Shown here: positions 24,694 to 32,600 of the stretch, piece by piece
Layout: each line of letters opens with the position of its first letter
Position numbering within the stretch: the stretch's first letter is position 1
Source of the DNA: Spirochaetaceae bacterium
GTDB lineage: Bacteria; Spirochaetota; Spirochaetia; Treponematales; Breznakiellaceae
DNA length: 39,410 nucleotides
Assembly: GCA_031277165.1 (NCBI GenBank)
Contig: JAISLT010000088.1
Coordinates: forward strand, 1 to 39,410
Direction of reading: 5' to 3'
Notes under the pieces: model-generated
What the model was told of the DNA's origin: nothing
The model's input: only the letters and a program-made list of their open reading frames with translations
Database searches by the model: none
Position numbers and translations under genes: made by a program

Positions 24694-25752
24694 TTAACCC
24701 CGGGAAATATACAGAAGCCGTTCCGCAAGACGGCCCTTGGCTTTTTCCGCCTTCCGGCTAAGCCAGTCCCGGAAGGTTCCGTCGGCGGCCAGGGAGCGCA
24801 TGGCCCCGGAGGCGTAAAGGGTGGAGGGATTATCCGGCAGCCCCGCCAGGGGAAGCAGATCCGCCAGCAGTTCCGGGTCTCCCCGTTCTACGGCGCCGGA
24901 AACAACCCTTTCAATTTCCAACCGGGTCCTAAGGACGGAGGCATCGGCGGAATCCAAACCCATGGTTTGGGCCAGAATGGTCCGGCATTCCGCCGCATAG
25001 GGCCCCGCCGGGGCAAGGTTGATGCACCGTTCCGCATAATCCCCCGCCGCAGCCCCAGGAAAATTCCGGGCCCCCCGGTACCAGTATTCGGGAAAGAATC
25101 CATACCGGGCCCGGATCGCCCCATAGGAGGAGCGGTTTTCCGGTCCGGCTCCCTCGGACGTTTCTATCCCACAGACCAAAAGCATCCACCGGGGAAAACC
25201 GTCGGCTTCTGCCGCACCGTAGAGCCTTTGCAGCCCTTCTTCCGCCTCTTTCCACCGGCCTTGACAAAAATCCCCGATAGCCTCCACCGCGGCCTTTACC
25301 TCTTCCCATGCTTCCTGGGGAAACTGTCCAAGTACCTCCGGATCCGCCAGACGCTTAAGCCCCTCGTCAATGGCCTCCCTGGTTACTCCGCCGGCGCCCA
25401 GGGAATAGGCCCAGGAAAGCTCTTTAAAGACCGCCATGACCGCTCCCGCATAGTCCCCGGTTTTTTCCCGCAGGGCCGATTCCGCCAGGCCCAAGCCGGG
25501 GGTATAGCCCCCGGTACGTTCCATTTCCGCCAGCTCTTCCAGGGCCCCGGGAATTTGGGAAATGTCCACATTCCCTCCCCGGCCCGGACCGCCGTTTCCC
25601 GGAACGGCGGCCCCCGCAAGAACCGGGGTGGGATGTTCCGCCCTTTCCTCCGCCGGGGCGGCGGCGGTTTTTTTCCCGGCACAGGAAAAAAGTACCGGAA
25701 CCATGGGGGCCAGCAGTACCAGCGGCACCCTCCGCAGCATTTTAATCACCAT
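24694..25752 (-). CDS. Lipoprotein, first gene of the exporter operon
   Basis: A 352-residue lipoprotein. The ATG at 25752 follows AAAGGAG and starts a signal peptide with lipobox LFSC. A Pro/Gly/Ala-rich linker precedes a helical domain with TPR-like or Sel1-like helices (LGLAESALREKTGDYAGAVMAVFKELSWAYSLGAGG, cited by its key residues LAESAL and AVFKEL). The family is not recognised. Similar proteins with 'VFKELSWAYSLG' helices occur as helical-repeat lipoproteins in treponemes, from memory and not checked. It heads the operon and is followed within one base by the TPR lipoprotein gene. Confidence 0.65.
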   Translation of the reverse strand: MVIKMLRRVPLVLLAPMVPVLFSCAGKKTAAAPAEERAEHPTPVLAGAAVPGNGGPGRGGNVDISQIPGALEELAEMERTGGYTPGLGLAESALREKTGDYAGAVMAVFKELSWAYSLGAGGVTREAIDEGLKRLADPEVLGQFPQEAWEEVKAAVEAIGDFCQGRWKEAEEGLQRLYGAAEADGFPRWMLLVCGIETSEGAGPENRSSYGAIRARYGFFPEYWYRGARNFPGAAAGDYAERCINLAPAGPYAAECRTILAQTMGLDSADASVLRTRLEIERVVSGAVERGDPELLADLLPLAGLPDNPSTLYASGAMRSLAADGTFRDWLSRKAEKAKGRLAERLLYISRG

Positions 25753-25947
25753 AGACTCCTTTCCCCCCAATCGATCCCCTATAGGGTGAAAGGATCCGTC
25801 CTGCTTGTATTGTCCGCCTAAATTCCGTGCCGGGGGTATTTTTTCCTCTGCGGGCCCCAGGGTAAAATCCACCAAAGGCCCGTCTGCCGGGGTCTTATGG
25901 CAAAGCCCTGGTGATATTTTTTCTTTTTCTATATACTCTTTCCGGAT
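25753..25947. promoter_or_regulatory. Divergent promoter region
   Basis: This 195-base gap separates the exporter operon (minus) from the dehydrogenase gene (plus). A TATACT -10 hexamer at 25932-25937 faces the dehydrogenase and would start RNA around 25944, only a few bases before its ATG. A 10-bp perfect palindrome CCCTATAGGG at 25777-25786 lies 25 bases upstream of the lipoprotein ATG and might be an operator. The -35 elements are not clear. Confidence 0.4.
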
Positions 25948-26910
25948 ATGGAAATTGCATTTATTGGAACGGGGGTAATGGGCCGCAGCATGGCCGCCCA
26001 TCTTCTTAAGGGGGGCTGTTCCCTAAGGGTATATAACCGCACCAGGGAAAAGGCCGAGGGCCTGCTTGCCCGGGGCGCCCGGTGGGCTTCCGGTCCCGGA
26101 GAAGCGGCCCGTGAGGCCGACGTGGTTATCACCATGGTGGGTTATCCGGAGGATGTGGAACAGATCTACCTTTCTGCCGGGGCCATTGTGGAACAGGCAA
26201 AACCGGGGGCGGTGCTGATCGACATGACAACCTCGAGCCCCGCCTTGGCCCGGCGGATTGCAGAGGCCGCAAAGGTCCGGGGAATCATAAGCCTGGATGC
26301 CCCCGTATCCGGGGGGGACGTGGGGGCCAAAAACGCCGCCCTGTCTATCATGGCAGGGGGGGACGAAGGGGGCTTTAAGCGGATGCTCCCGGTCTTTACC
26401 TGCATGGGGAAAAACATCATCCTCCAGGGCGGCAGCGGCGCGGGACAGTACTGTAAAATGAGCAACCAAATTGCCATCGCCTCCACCATGGTGGCCGTAT
26501 CGGAAGCCCTGGTTTACGGCCTTAAGGCGGGGCTCGATCCCCGGACCATGCTAAAAAGCATTGAATCGGGGGCCGCCGGAAGCTGGAGCCTTTCCAACCT
26601 GGTACCCCGGATGATCCGGGGGGATTTTACCCCCGGTTTTTTTGTAAAGCACTTTATTAAGGACATGGGCATAGCCGTCCAGTCGGCGGCGGAACTGGGA
26701 ATAGAGCTTCCGGGACTTGAAAGGGCCCAAGCCCTCTACCGGACCCTGGCCGGCATGGACCGGAAAGAACTGGAAGAAACGGCCCGGATCGCCGCGGCGC
26801 TGGGAGGCCCTGGAGGACTTGAACACCCGGCGATAGAAGCGGCCCGGGGCGGGGACCTGGGCACCCAGGCGATCTTTCTTCTGTATGCCGCGGGACGGCT
26901 CTGCGGTTAA
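25948..26910 (+). CDS. Beta-hydroxyacid dehydrogenase (3-hydroxyisobutyrate/tartronate-semialdehyde reductase family)
   Basis: A 320-residue cytoplasmic NAD(P)-dependent enzyme. The N-terminal Rossmann fold has GTGVMG (residues 7-12) with an Arg after the second strand (VYNRTREKA), which favours NADPH. The substrate-binding motif DAPVSGGDVGAKNAALSIM and the catalytic lysine in GAGQYCKMSNQ (about residue 171) are present. The C-terminal helical dimerisation domain is complete (SWSLSNLVPRM, FFVKHFIKDM). The family oxidises or reduces short beta-hydroxyacids; which one cannot be told. The gene stands alone. No clear Shine-Dalgarno precedes its ATG, and a -10 box lies close, so the mRNA may be almost leaderless. 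Confidence 0.88.
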   Translation: MEIAFIGTGVMGRSMAAHLLKGGCSLRVYNRTREKAEGLLARGARWASGPGEAAREADVVITMVGYPEDVEQIYLSAGAIVEQAKPGAVLIDMTTSSPALARRIAEAAKVRGIISLDAPVSGGDVGAKNAALSIMAGGDEGGFKRMLPVFTCMGKNIILQGGSGAGQYCKMSNQIAIASTMVAVSEALVYGLKAGLDPRTMLKSIESGAAGSWSLSNLVPRMIRGDFTPGFFVKHFIKDMGIAVQSAAELGIELPGLERAQALYRTLAGMDRKELEETARIAAALGGPGGLEHPAIEAARGGDLGTQAIFLLYAAGRLCG

Positions 26911-26942
26911 AGCGAAGAACCGGGGAGAGGCCCCGCTGCGCT
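26911..26942 (+). terminator. Possible terminator after the dehydrogenase gene
   Basis: AGCG and CGCT enclose a CGGGG/CCCCG stem (26921-26925 with 26931-26935) immediately after the stop. The U-rich run comes only after about 20 more bases, so termination efficiency is doubtful. Confidence 0.35.
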
Positions 26943-26945
26943 TAA

Positions 26946-26974
26946 TTGACAGATTCTGATTTTCATGGTATTTT
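26946..26974 (+). promoter_or_regulatory. Promoter for tRNA-Pro
   Basis: A perfect TTGACA (26946-26951), a 17-base spacer and TATTTT (26969-26974) lie about 80 bases upstream of the tRNA. The hexamers and spacing are close to the sigma-70 consensus. Confidence 0.5.
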
Positions 26975-27054
26975 TCTTTTATCCTGGGCGTTTCTCAAAA
27001 TTCTGTTGGTTTTAGAAAAGTCCCTCCGTATCAGGATGCAGGGATCTTCAAAAC

Positions 27055-27128
27055 CGGGCAATAGCGCAGTTGGTTAGCGTACAAGTCTGGGGGACTTGGG
27101 GTCCCCGGTTCGAATCCGGGTTGCCCGA
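27055..27128 (+). tRNA. tRNA-Pro (anticodon GGG)
   Basis: A complete cloverleaf of 74 bases: acceptor CGGGCAA/TTGCCCG, D-arm GCGC/GCGT with loop AGTTGGTTA, anticodon stem CAAGT/ACTTG around loop CTGGGGG (anticodon GGG, reads CCC and CCU), and T-arm CCCGG-TTCGAAT-CCGGG. The discriminator is A and CCA is not encoded, so the CCA end must be added after transcription. The downstream side carries a cluster of palindromes; no att-like duplication of the tRNA 3' end was seen. Confidence 0.93.
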
Positions 27129-27149
27129 CTAAGGGGTCTTTTTCCTAAG

Positions 27150-27178
27150 CGTAAGTCTTTATGTAGTAAAGACTTACG
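27150..27178. repeat. Perfect 12-bp hairpin downstream of tRNA-Pro
   Basis: CGTAAGTCTTTA and its exact reverse complement flank a TGTAG loop. There is no U-run after it on either strand, so it is not an obvious terminator. It adjoins the larger hairpin that follows. Confidence 0.6.
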
Positions 27179-27196
27179 GTGATCTGCCTCACGAGG

Positions 27197-27305
27197 GGCG
27201 TTCATAACCTATCGTAAACGTGCAATTGGCACATAAAACGACACATAAGCCAAGCTTATGTAAACCGTTTTCAATGCCAAGTTTACAGGAGGCGCCATGA
27301 ACGCC
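27197..27305. repeat. Large bulged hairpin (about 35 paired bases)
   Basis: Nested complementary arms share one axis. GGCGTTCAT (27197-27205) pairs with ATGAACGCC (27297-27305); GTAAAC (27214-27219) with GTTTAC (27281-27286); TTGGCA (27226-27231) with TGCCAA (27275-27280); AAAACG (27235-27240) with CGTTTT (27266-27271); ACATAAGC (27243-27250) with GCTTATGT (27254-27261) around a CAA loop. A 6-base one-sided bulge separates two arms. It could be a structured RNA, a MITE-like element or a recombination site. It lacks the RYYYAAC/GTTRRRY boxes of an integron attC. Confidence 0.6.
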
Positions 27306-27315
27306 TTTCCTTTAT

Positions 27316-27337
27316 ATTTTATACCTCAGTATAAAAT
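27316..27337. repeat. AT-rich 9-bp hairpin
   Basis: ATTTTATAC and GTATAAAAT form a perfect stem around CTCA, 11 bases after the large hairpin. It could end a transcript from the tRNA side, but no clear U-tract follows. Confidence 0.45.
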
Positions 27338-27586
27338 ACTACAACGTTTTACATAATTCAAATGCTATTTACTTTTTATATTTCTTACTGCCATTCTCAA
27401 AAAATGATTGTTTCAATGAGCCTCCCCGCAGCAGAGCTCCGGGGTATTAAACCAGACTTTCACAAAACATTACACCCTATTTTATGTTGATATTTATACA
27501 CTACGACATGGTAATTTTATTGTTTTATATTTAAAAAATCTTAGGGCCATATTTCGCATAACAGGTCATTTAGTGTAATCACCCTC
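27338..27586. other. AT-rich non-coding island
   Basis: No gene is supported. Apart from the REP-like element at 27414-27457 the DNA is strongly AT-rich compared with the GC-rich genes on both sides. It marks the converging ends of the tRNA transcript and the V4R-GGDEF-DUF6941 operon. Confidence 0.5.
27414..27457. repeat. REP-like palindromic repeat, copy 1
   Basis: ATGAGCCTCC is followed by a CCCCG/CGGGG stem around CAGCAGAGCTC, then GTATTAAACCAGAC. Both the leading word and the CAGAG-centred hairpin recur at 39253-39281, and the trailing word recurs next to a hairpin at 39384-39410 and inverted near 39341-39353. Confidence 0.6.
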
Positions 27587-27973
27587 CTAGCCCTTTCGTA
27601 TGTACAGGGGCAGGGAGGTTATTTCCTTGTCGTCGATATGGAGGACAAAATTTACCACCCCGGCGGATTTAAAATGCAGGTTGGAAATGGTAAAAACCAG
27701 GTGCGACACCGCGGTGGCGTTCCCGGCCCCCCTAACTTCCACGGTTCCGGTTACGGGCTCTATGCTTACTTCCCCGTCCAGGTCCCGGGCTTCGATACGG
27801 AACGAGTGGCGGGCAAATTCCCACAGATCAAAGCGAACGCGGATTACCACCGAAAGCTGTGGATGGATACAGGGAAAGGACCGGGAGATGATCGTGTCAA
27901 AGGTACCGACAATGGTCAATTTGCCCCCGCATTCCTGGGCAAAATCGCAGAAGGTAAACAGTTCCGCCTTCAC
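27587..27973 (-). CDS. DUF6941-family protein
   Basis: A 128-residue protein without a signal peptide. It begins MKAELFTFCDFAQECGGKLTIVGTFDTI, a pattern of the DUF6941 family (short N-terminal strand, 'CD-A' motif and 'GKL-I-GTFD'), followed by a beta-sandwich-like run of strands (LSVVIRVRFDLWEF, HSFRIEARDLDGE, VVNFVLHIDDKEI). The function of the family is unknown. The ATG overlaps the stop of the diguanylate cyclase gene as ATGA, so it is translated with it and may be part of its output or regulation. Confidence 0.65.
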   Translation of the reverse strand: MKAELFTFCDFAQECGGKLTIVGTFDTIISRSFPCIHPQLSVVIRVRFDLWEFARHSFRIEARDLDGEVSIEPVTGTVEVRGAGNATAVSHLVFTISNLHFKSAGVVNFVLHIDDKEITSLPLYIRKG

Positions 27974-29010
27974 GGTTCATCCACATCCCGGATAACCGGG
28001 ATCTGCCCGGCAAAATCCTTGGCCTGTTGGGGGTCGTAAAGAATTACCCGGTTCCGGCCCGCCCGTTTGGCGGCGTAGAGGGCCGTATCGGCATCGTAGA
28101 TAAGCCTTTCCACATAGTCGCCCTTTTCCGGAAATTCTTCCATAAAGCTTTCCACTATCCCAAAACTCGCGTATACCGATACCGGACCGTTTTCCATGGC
28201 CACCGGCGTTTCGGAAAGAATCTTCCGAAGCCGTTCCACCACGGCAATACCCATTTCTTTATCGATCCGCGAAAAAAAGATAATAAATTCTTCCCCTCCG
28301 TATCGTCCTAAAAAATCGTTCTTTCGCAGCCCCGAAGAAATAACCCTAACCACATGGCGCAGGGTCTCGTCCCCCGCCAGGTGGCCGTAGGTATCGTTAA
28401 ACTGCTTAAAATAGTCAATATCCATCAGGGCAAGACAGCAGGGAACGGAAAACATCGTCGCCTCTTTTAACTCCATGTCAGCCCGGTCAATAAAGGAACG
28501 GCGGTTCAGGATCCCCGTGAGGGGATCGTGGCTGGCAAGGAATTTAAACCGGGCCTCGCTTTTTTGCAGGGCCTCCACCGCGGAATTACGGTGGGCCACT
28601 TCGCTGCGCAGCTCGTCATTAAGGGCCATCAGGGCCTCTTCTTTCTGCCGCAGGGCGTTAAGGGAATGGTTAAGCTGCCGGACCATGTTGTTAAAGGCCG
28701 TGGAGAATTCCCCCATAAAGCGGATCTCCTGGGTAAAATCCCCCTTCTCCACCATCTGGACCTGCCAGATCAGGTGCCGAAGATGGGCCTGCAGGGCCTT
28801 AAGACACCCCGGAATTATCCCCCGGATAGTTATGGCAGGGGAAAAATCCCCCGCGGAAAAAGATAAAAGCACCTCCCGTATGGTTTTTAGCTCTTCGTGG
28901 ATCTGCCGGAGTACGGCAAAACCGGCCAGATCCCCCTCTAGATCGGGGATCTTATAATCCCGCAGGAGTTTTCGAATGTGTTCCAAAACTTTTTCAGTGG
29001 TGTCCTCCAT
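27970..29010 (-). CDS. Diguanylate cyclase with HAMP-like and coiled-coil linker
   Basis: A 346-residue cytoplasmic protein that should make cyclic di-GMP. An N-terminal helical region (1-80) leads to a HAMP-like segment (VEKGDFTQEIRFMGEFSTAFNNMVRQL), a coiled coil (LNALRQKEEALMALNDELR) and a GGDEF domain starting at LASHDPLTGILNRRSF. The signature is GGEEF (238-242), with the inhibitory site RKND five residues before it, so feedback inhibition by c-di-GMP is expected. No membrane helix is seen. The gap to the upstream V4R gene is 6 bases, and that protein is the obvious input sensor. Confidence 0.88.
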   Translation of the reverse strand: MEDTTEKVLEHIRKLLRDYKIPDLEGDLAGFAVLRQIHEELKTIREVLLSFSAGDFSPAITIRGIIPGCLKALQAHLRHLIWQVQMVEKGDFTQEIRFMGEFSTAFNNMVRQLNHSLNALRQKEEALMALNDELRSEVAHRNSAVEALQKSEARFKFLASHDPLTGILNRRSFIDRADMELKEATMFSVPCCLALMDIDYFKQFNDTYGHLAGDETLRHVVRVISSGLRKNDFLGRYGGEEFIIFFSRIDKEMGIAVVERLRKILSETPVAMENGPVSVYASFGIVESFMEEFPEKGDYVERLIYDADTALYAAKRAGRNRVILYDPQQAKDFAGQIPVIRDVDEP

Positions 29011-29016
29011 TGGGGA

Positions 29017-29544
29017 TCAGGGCGTTACCTTTGCCTCGAACCGGCAGGTTCGGGCCCCGGTGCACCAGCAGTCAATTTCCCGGACATTAAAACCCCTGCC
29101 GCTAAAGGACTCCAGAATCCCCTGAATAAAACCTTCGTCGTATACGCAGACCACATCGGAAGTGTCCGGCAGCCCCGAACAGTCCAGGTCTTCGTCTACG
29201 GTAAAGATAAAGCGGGAATTATCCTGCTGGGCGGATTCCACCCGGAAAATACCTATCCCCAGGGCATTAAAGGACTCCTGGACTTTTGCCGCCAGGGATG
29301 CCACATCGGTGGCGTCGTTCAGGAATTTTTTAAAGAATTCCTGCCCCGCTATAACCCCCGCCTGCCGAAAGAGATCGTCGGCGGTTTCGGTGCCGTAATG
29401 CTGTTCCAGAATATCCCTAAGGGTAAACTGAAAAAGCCGGTATACCTCTATCCTGGTACTTGGCCCCAGGCTGGGTCTGGCCAGCTGCATGTCGGCGCCC
29501 ACCGTATTATCCCAGTCAAATTTGTACTTCCGCAGATTTTCCAT
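29017..29544 (-). CDS. V4R-domain sensor protein
   Basis: A 175-residue soluble protein with the V4R (4-vinyl reductase) fold, a small-molecule binding module related to heme-NO-binding domains. The C-terminal signature is clear: REIDCWCTGARTCRFEAKV, with cysteines spaced as in V4R metal or ligand sites. The N-terminal half (YRLFQFTLRDILEQHYGTETADDLFRQAG, then EFFKKFLNDATDVASLA) matches the helical part. A GGGAGGA box precedes the ATG. It is first in the operon with the diguanylate cyclase, so it probably links a ligand signal to c-di-GMP. The ligand is unknown. Confidence 0.8.
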   Translation of the reverse strand: MENLRKYKFDWDNTVGADMQLARPSLGPSTRIEVYRLFQFTLRDILEQHYGTETADDLFRQAGVIAGQEFFKKFLNDATDVASLAAKVQESFNALGIGIFRVESAQQDNSRFIFTVDEDLDCSGLPDTSDVVCVYDEGFIQGILESFSGRGFNVREIDCWCTGARTCRFEAKVTP

Positions 29545-29648
29545 TTATATATGTCCTCCCTAAAAAGGCAGTTCATAGTACTCTATTCTCTATAAAAATG
29601 GAATAGGAAAGTTGAAATTTCAAGGCTTTTACGGTTACTATATATGCC
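29545..29648. promoter_or_regulatory. Divergent promoter region with 12-bp palindrome
   Basis: TTGAAATTTCAA at 29612-29623 is a perfect 12-bp palindrome. Its first six bases serve as a -35 for the plus strand (TTGAAA), with TACTAT (29636-29641) as -10, which puts the dnaE transcript start at or next to its ATG at 29649. The minus-strand operon can use TTTCAA-N17-TATAGA in the same stretch. A regulator at the palindrome could affect both sides. Confidence 0.4.
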
Positions 29649-32600
29649 ATGGTCGATTTTGTTCATCTACATGTCCATTCGGATTATTCCCTTCTGGATG
29701 GGGCGGCCCCGGTAGAAAAGCTTGCCCAGCGGGCCAGGGAACTGGGGATGAAGCACCTGGCCTTGACCGATCATGGGAACCTCTTTGGGGCCCTTAAATT
29801 CCTCGAAGCCTGCCAGGGATCGGCGGATCATCCCCTTAAGGAGGGGCAGCAGCCGGTTCATGCGATAATTGGCAGCGAATTCTACACCGCCCCCGGTTCC
29901 CGGTTCGAGAAAACCGGTTCCGAAACGGGCAACAAGTACTACCATTTGATCCTTCTGGCGAACGGCGAGGAGGGATACCGGAATCTGGTAAAACTTTCTT
30001 CCTATTCTTACACCGAAGGTTTTTACTACAAGCCCCGGATAGACGACGACCTGCTGTCCCGGTACCACCGGGGCCTAATCTGTCTTTCGGCCTGCATAGC
30101 CGGGGAGCTGCCCTCTCTTATCTTAGACGGAAGGACCGCCGATGCGGAAAAGCGGGCTCTGTGGTTCGCGTCCCTCTTTGGGGAAGGAAATTTCTACCTG
30201 GAAATTCAGGATCACGGGATCCCCGAACAGGGGCGGGTAAATAAGGCCCTGGCAGAAATTTCCCGCCGGACCGGGCTGCCCCTGGCGGCCACCAACGACG
30301 TTCATTTTCTTAGGCGGGAAGACGCCACCGCCCAGGATGTGCTGCTGTGCATTGGGACCAACAAGAAGCGGAACGACGAAAAGCGGATGCGTTTTTACGG
30401 GGACGACTTTTACTTTAAGTCCGGGGACGAAATGGCCGCCCTGTTTTCCGAATACCCCGAGGCCATTGCCAATACCGTTAAAATTGCCGAACGCTGTGTT
30501 ACCTCCGTTCCCGAACCGGGGCCCCTGCTCCCGGACTTCCAGATACCCCCCGGATTTAACAGCCCCGGTGACTACCTTCGGTCCCAGACCCTGGAGGGCC
30601 TGGCCAAACGGTACCCGGGCAATGAACCCAGGGCGGAAGAAGCCCGGCAGCGGGCGGAGTACGAGCTGGATGTGATTATTCGGATGGGTTTTACCGGATA
30701 TTTCCTTATTGTGGCGGATTTTATTAACTGGGCAAAGGAGCAGGGAATAGCCGTCGGTCCCGGCCGGGGTTCCGGCGCCGGGAGCATCGTGGCCTATGCG
30801 CTGCGGATCACCGACCTGGATCCGCTAAAATACCAGCTTCTCTTTGAGCGGTTTCTTAACCCCGACAGAATTTCCATGCCGGACTTTGATGTGGACTTTT
30901 GTAACGAACGGCGGGAAGAGGTGATCCGGTATGTCACCGAACGGTACGGCAAAGACCGGGTGGCGCAGATTATTACCTTTGGAACCCTTAAAGCCAAGGC
31001 GGTGATAAAAGACGTGGCCCGGGTCTTGGACATAAGCCTGGACGAGTCAAACATGATCGCCAAGCTTATTCCGGAGGATCCCAAGATAACATTAGAAAAA
31101 GCCCTGGCCCAGGAAAGCCGCCTAAAGGACCTGGCCGAACAGCCCCGGTATGCGGAGCTTTTTTCCATTGCCCGTAAACTCGAAGGAAAGAACCGCCATG
31201 CGAGCTTTCATGCCGCGGGGATTGTTATAGGCAAGACGGATCTGACCGATTATGCGCCCCTGTACAGGGATCCAAAGACCGGCGCCATCGCCATCCAATA
31301 TACCATGGACGTGATCGAATCCCGGGGCTTGGTAAAGATGGATTTTCTGGGGCTTAAAACCCTGGATTTACTTAACCACACGGAAGAACTGGTACACCGC
31401 CGGGGGCTGGCATACTCGGACTTTAGCATAGAAACAATCCCCGAACGGGACGAAGCAACCTTTGCCATGCTGGGGGAAGGAAAAAGCGCCGGGATCTTCC
31501 AGTTTGAATCCGAGGGCATGCAGAAGGTGCTGCGGGATGCAAAGCCCACCTGCGTGGAAGACCTTATCGCCCTGAACGCCCTCTACCGGCCCGGCCCCAT
31601 GGCCTTTATCCCCCAGTTTGTCGATTCCAAGCATGGCCGGCGGACCATCGAATACCCGGATCCGGCGCTGACGGATATTTTAAAGGAAACCTACGGAGTT
31701 ATTGTATACCAGGAACAGGTTATGCAGGTGGCCCAGCGTATCGCCGGGTACAGCCTGGGACAGGCGGATATACTTAGGCGGGCCATGGGCAAGAAAAAGA
31801 TGGAGGTGATGGTTAAGGAAAAGGCCCAATTTATTGCCGGAGCACGGGAGCGGGGCTGCAGCGAAAAAAAGGCCGGGGAGATCTTTGAAATTCTTGTTCC
31901 CTTTGCGGGGTACGGTTTTAACAAAAGTCATTCCGCGGCGTATGCGGTCCTGGCCTACAGAACCGCCTACCTTAAGGCGAACTTTCCGGCGGAATTTATG
32001 GCGGCCAACCTTACCAACGAAATTGCCAGTGTGGATAAACTGCCCCACTATATAGACGAAGCCCGGAAGATGGGAATATCCATTGATCCCCCGGACATTA
32101 ACCGGTCCGACAAATACTTTACCGTGGTGGAGGGCAGAATCGTCTACGGATTTTTTGGCATTAAAGGGATCGGCGAAGGGCCCGCGGACGAGATTATCCT
32201 GCGCCGTCAAGAGGGACCCTACAAAAATTTTATGAACTTCCTTGACCGGGTTACCCTTCAATCCAACCAGGCCCAGCAGCACATTGTAAGCCGCAAGGTC
32301 ATAGAACTGCTTATTAAGACCGGGGCCTTCGACAGCTTTGGGGTTAACCGTTCCACCCTGCTGGCAAATATGGAAGCGGCGGTGGAATATGCCCAAAATA
32401 AAAAGGACGAAACCCGCTTTGGACAGGTCAGCCTGTTTGTGGATACCGGCGAAAAGACCTTTCCGGACTTTAAATTTGTCCAGATGCCCGAGATGGACAG
32501 GATGGAACAGCTTACCATTGAAAGGGACCTTATCGGGTTTTATTTTTCAGGCCACCCCCTGGACGATTACCGGGAAGAATGGAAACAGTACGTCAAGCTT

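Noticed and set aside
24613-25821. 402-codon plus-strand open frame opposite the lipoprotein gene
   Set aside because: Antisense shadow; Pro/Gly/Arg-rich translation without domains, while the minus strand encodes a lipoprotein with signal and lipobox.
27197-27305. Integron attC site
   Set aside because: The hairpin has attC-like size and bulges but no RYYYAAC/GTTRRRY boxes, and no integrase or cassette array is present.
27055-27305. Integrated element at the tRNA-Pro gene
   Set aside because: No integrase gene and no direct repeat of the tRNA 3' end was found within the window.
27414-27457. CRISPR repeat
   Set aside because: Copies are 12 kb apart or unevenly spaced, in both orientations, with no spacers or cas genes.
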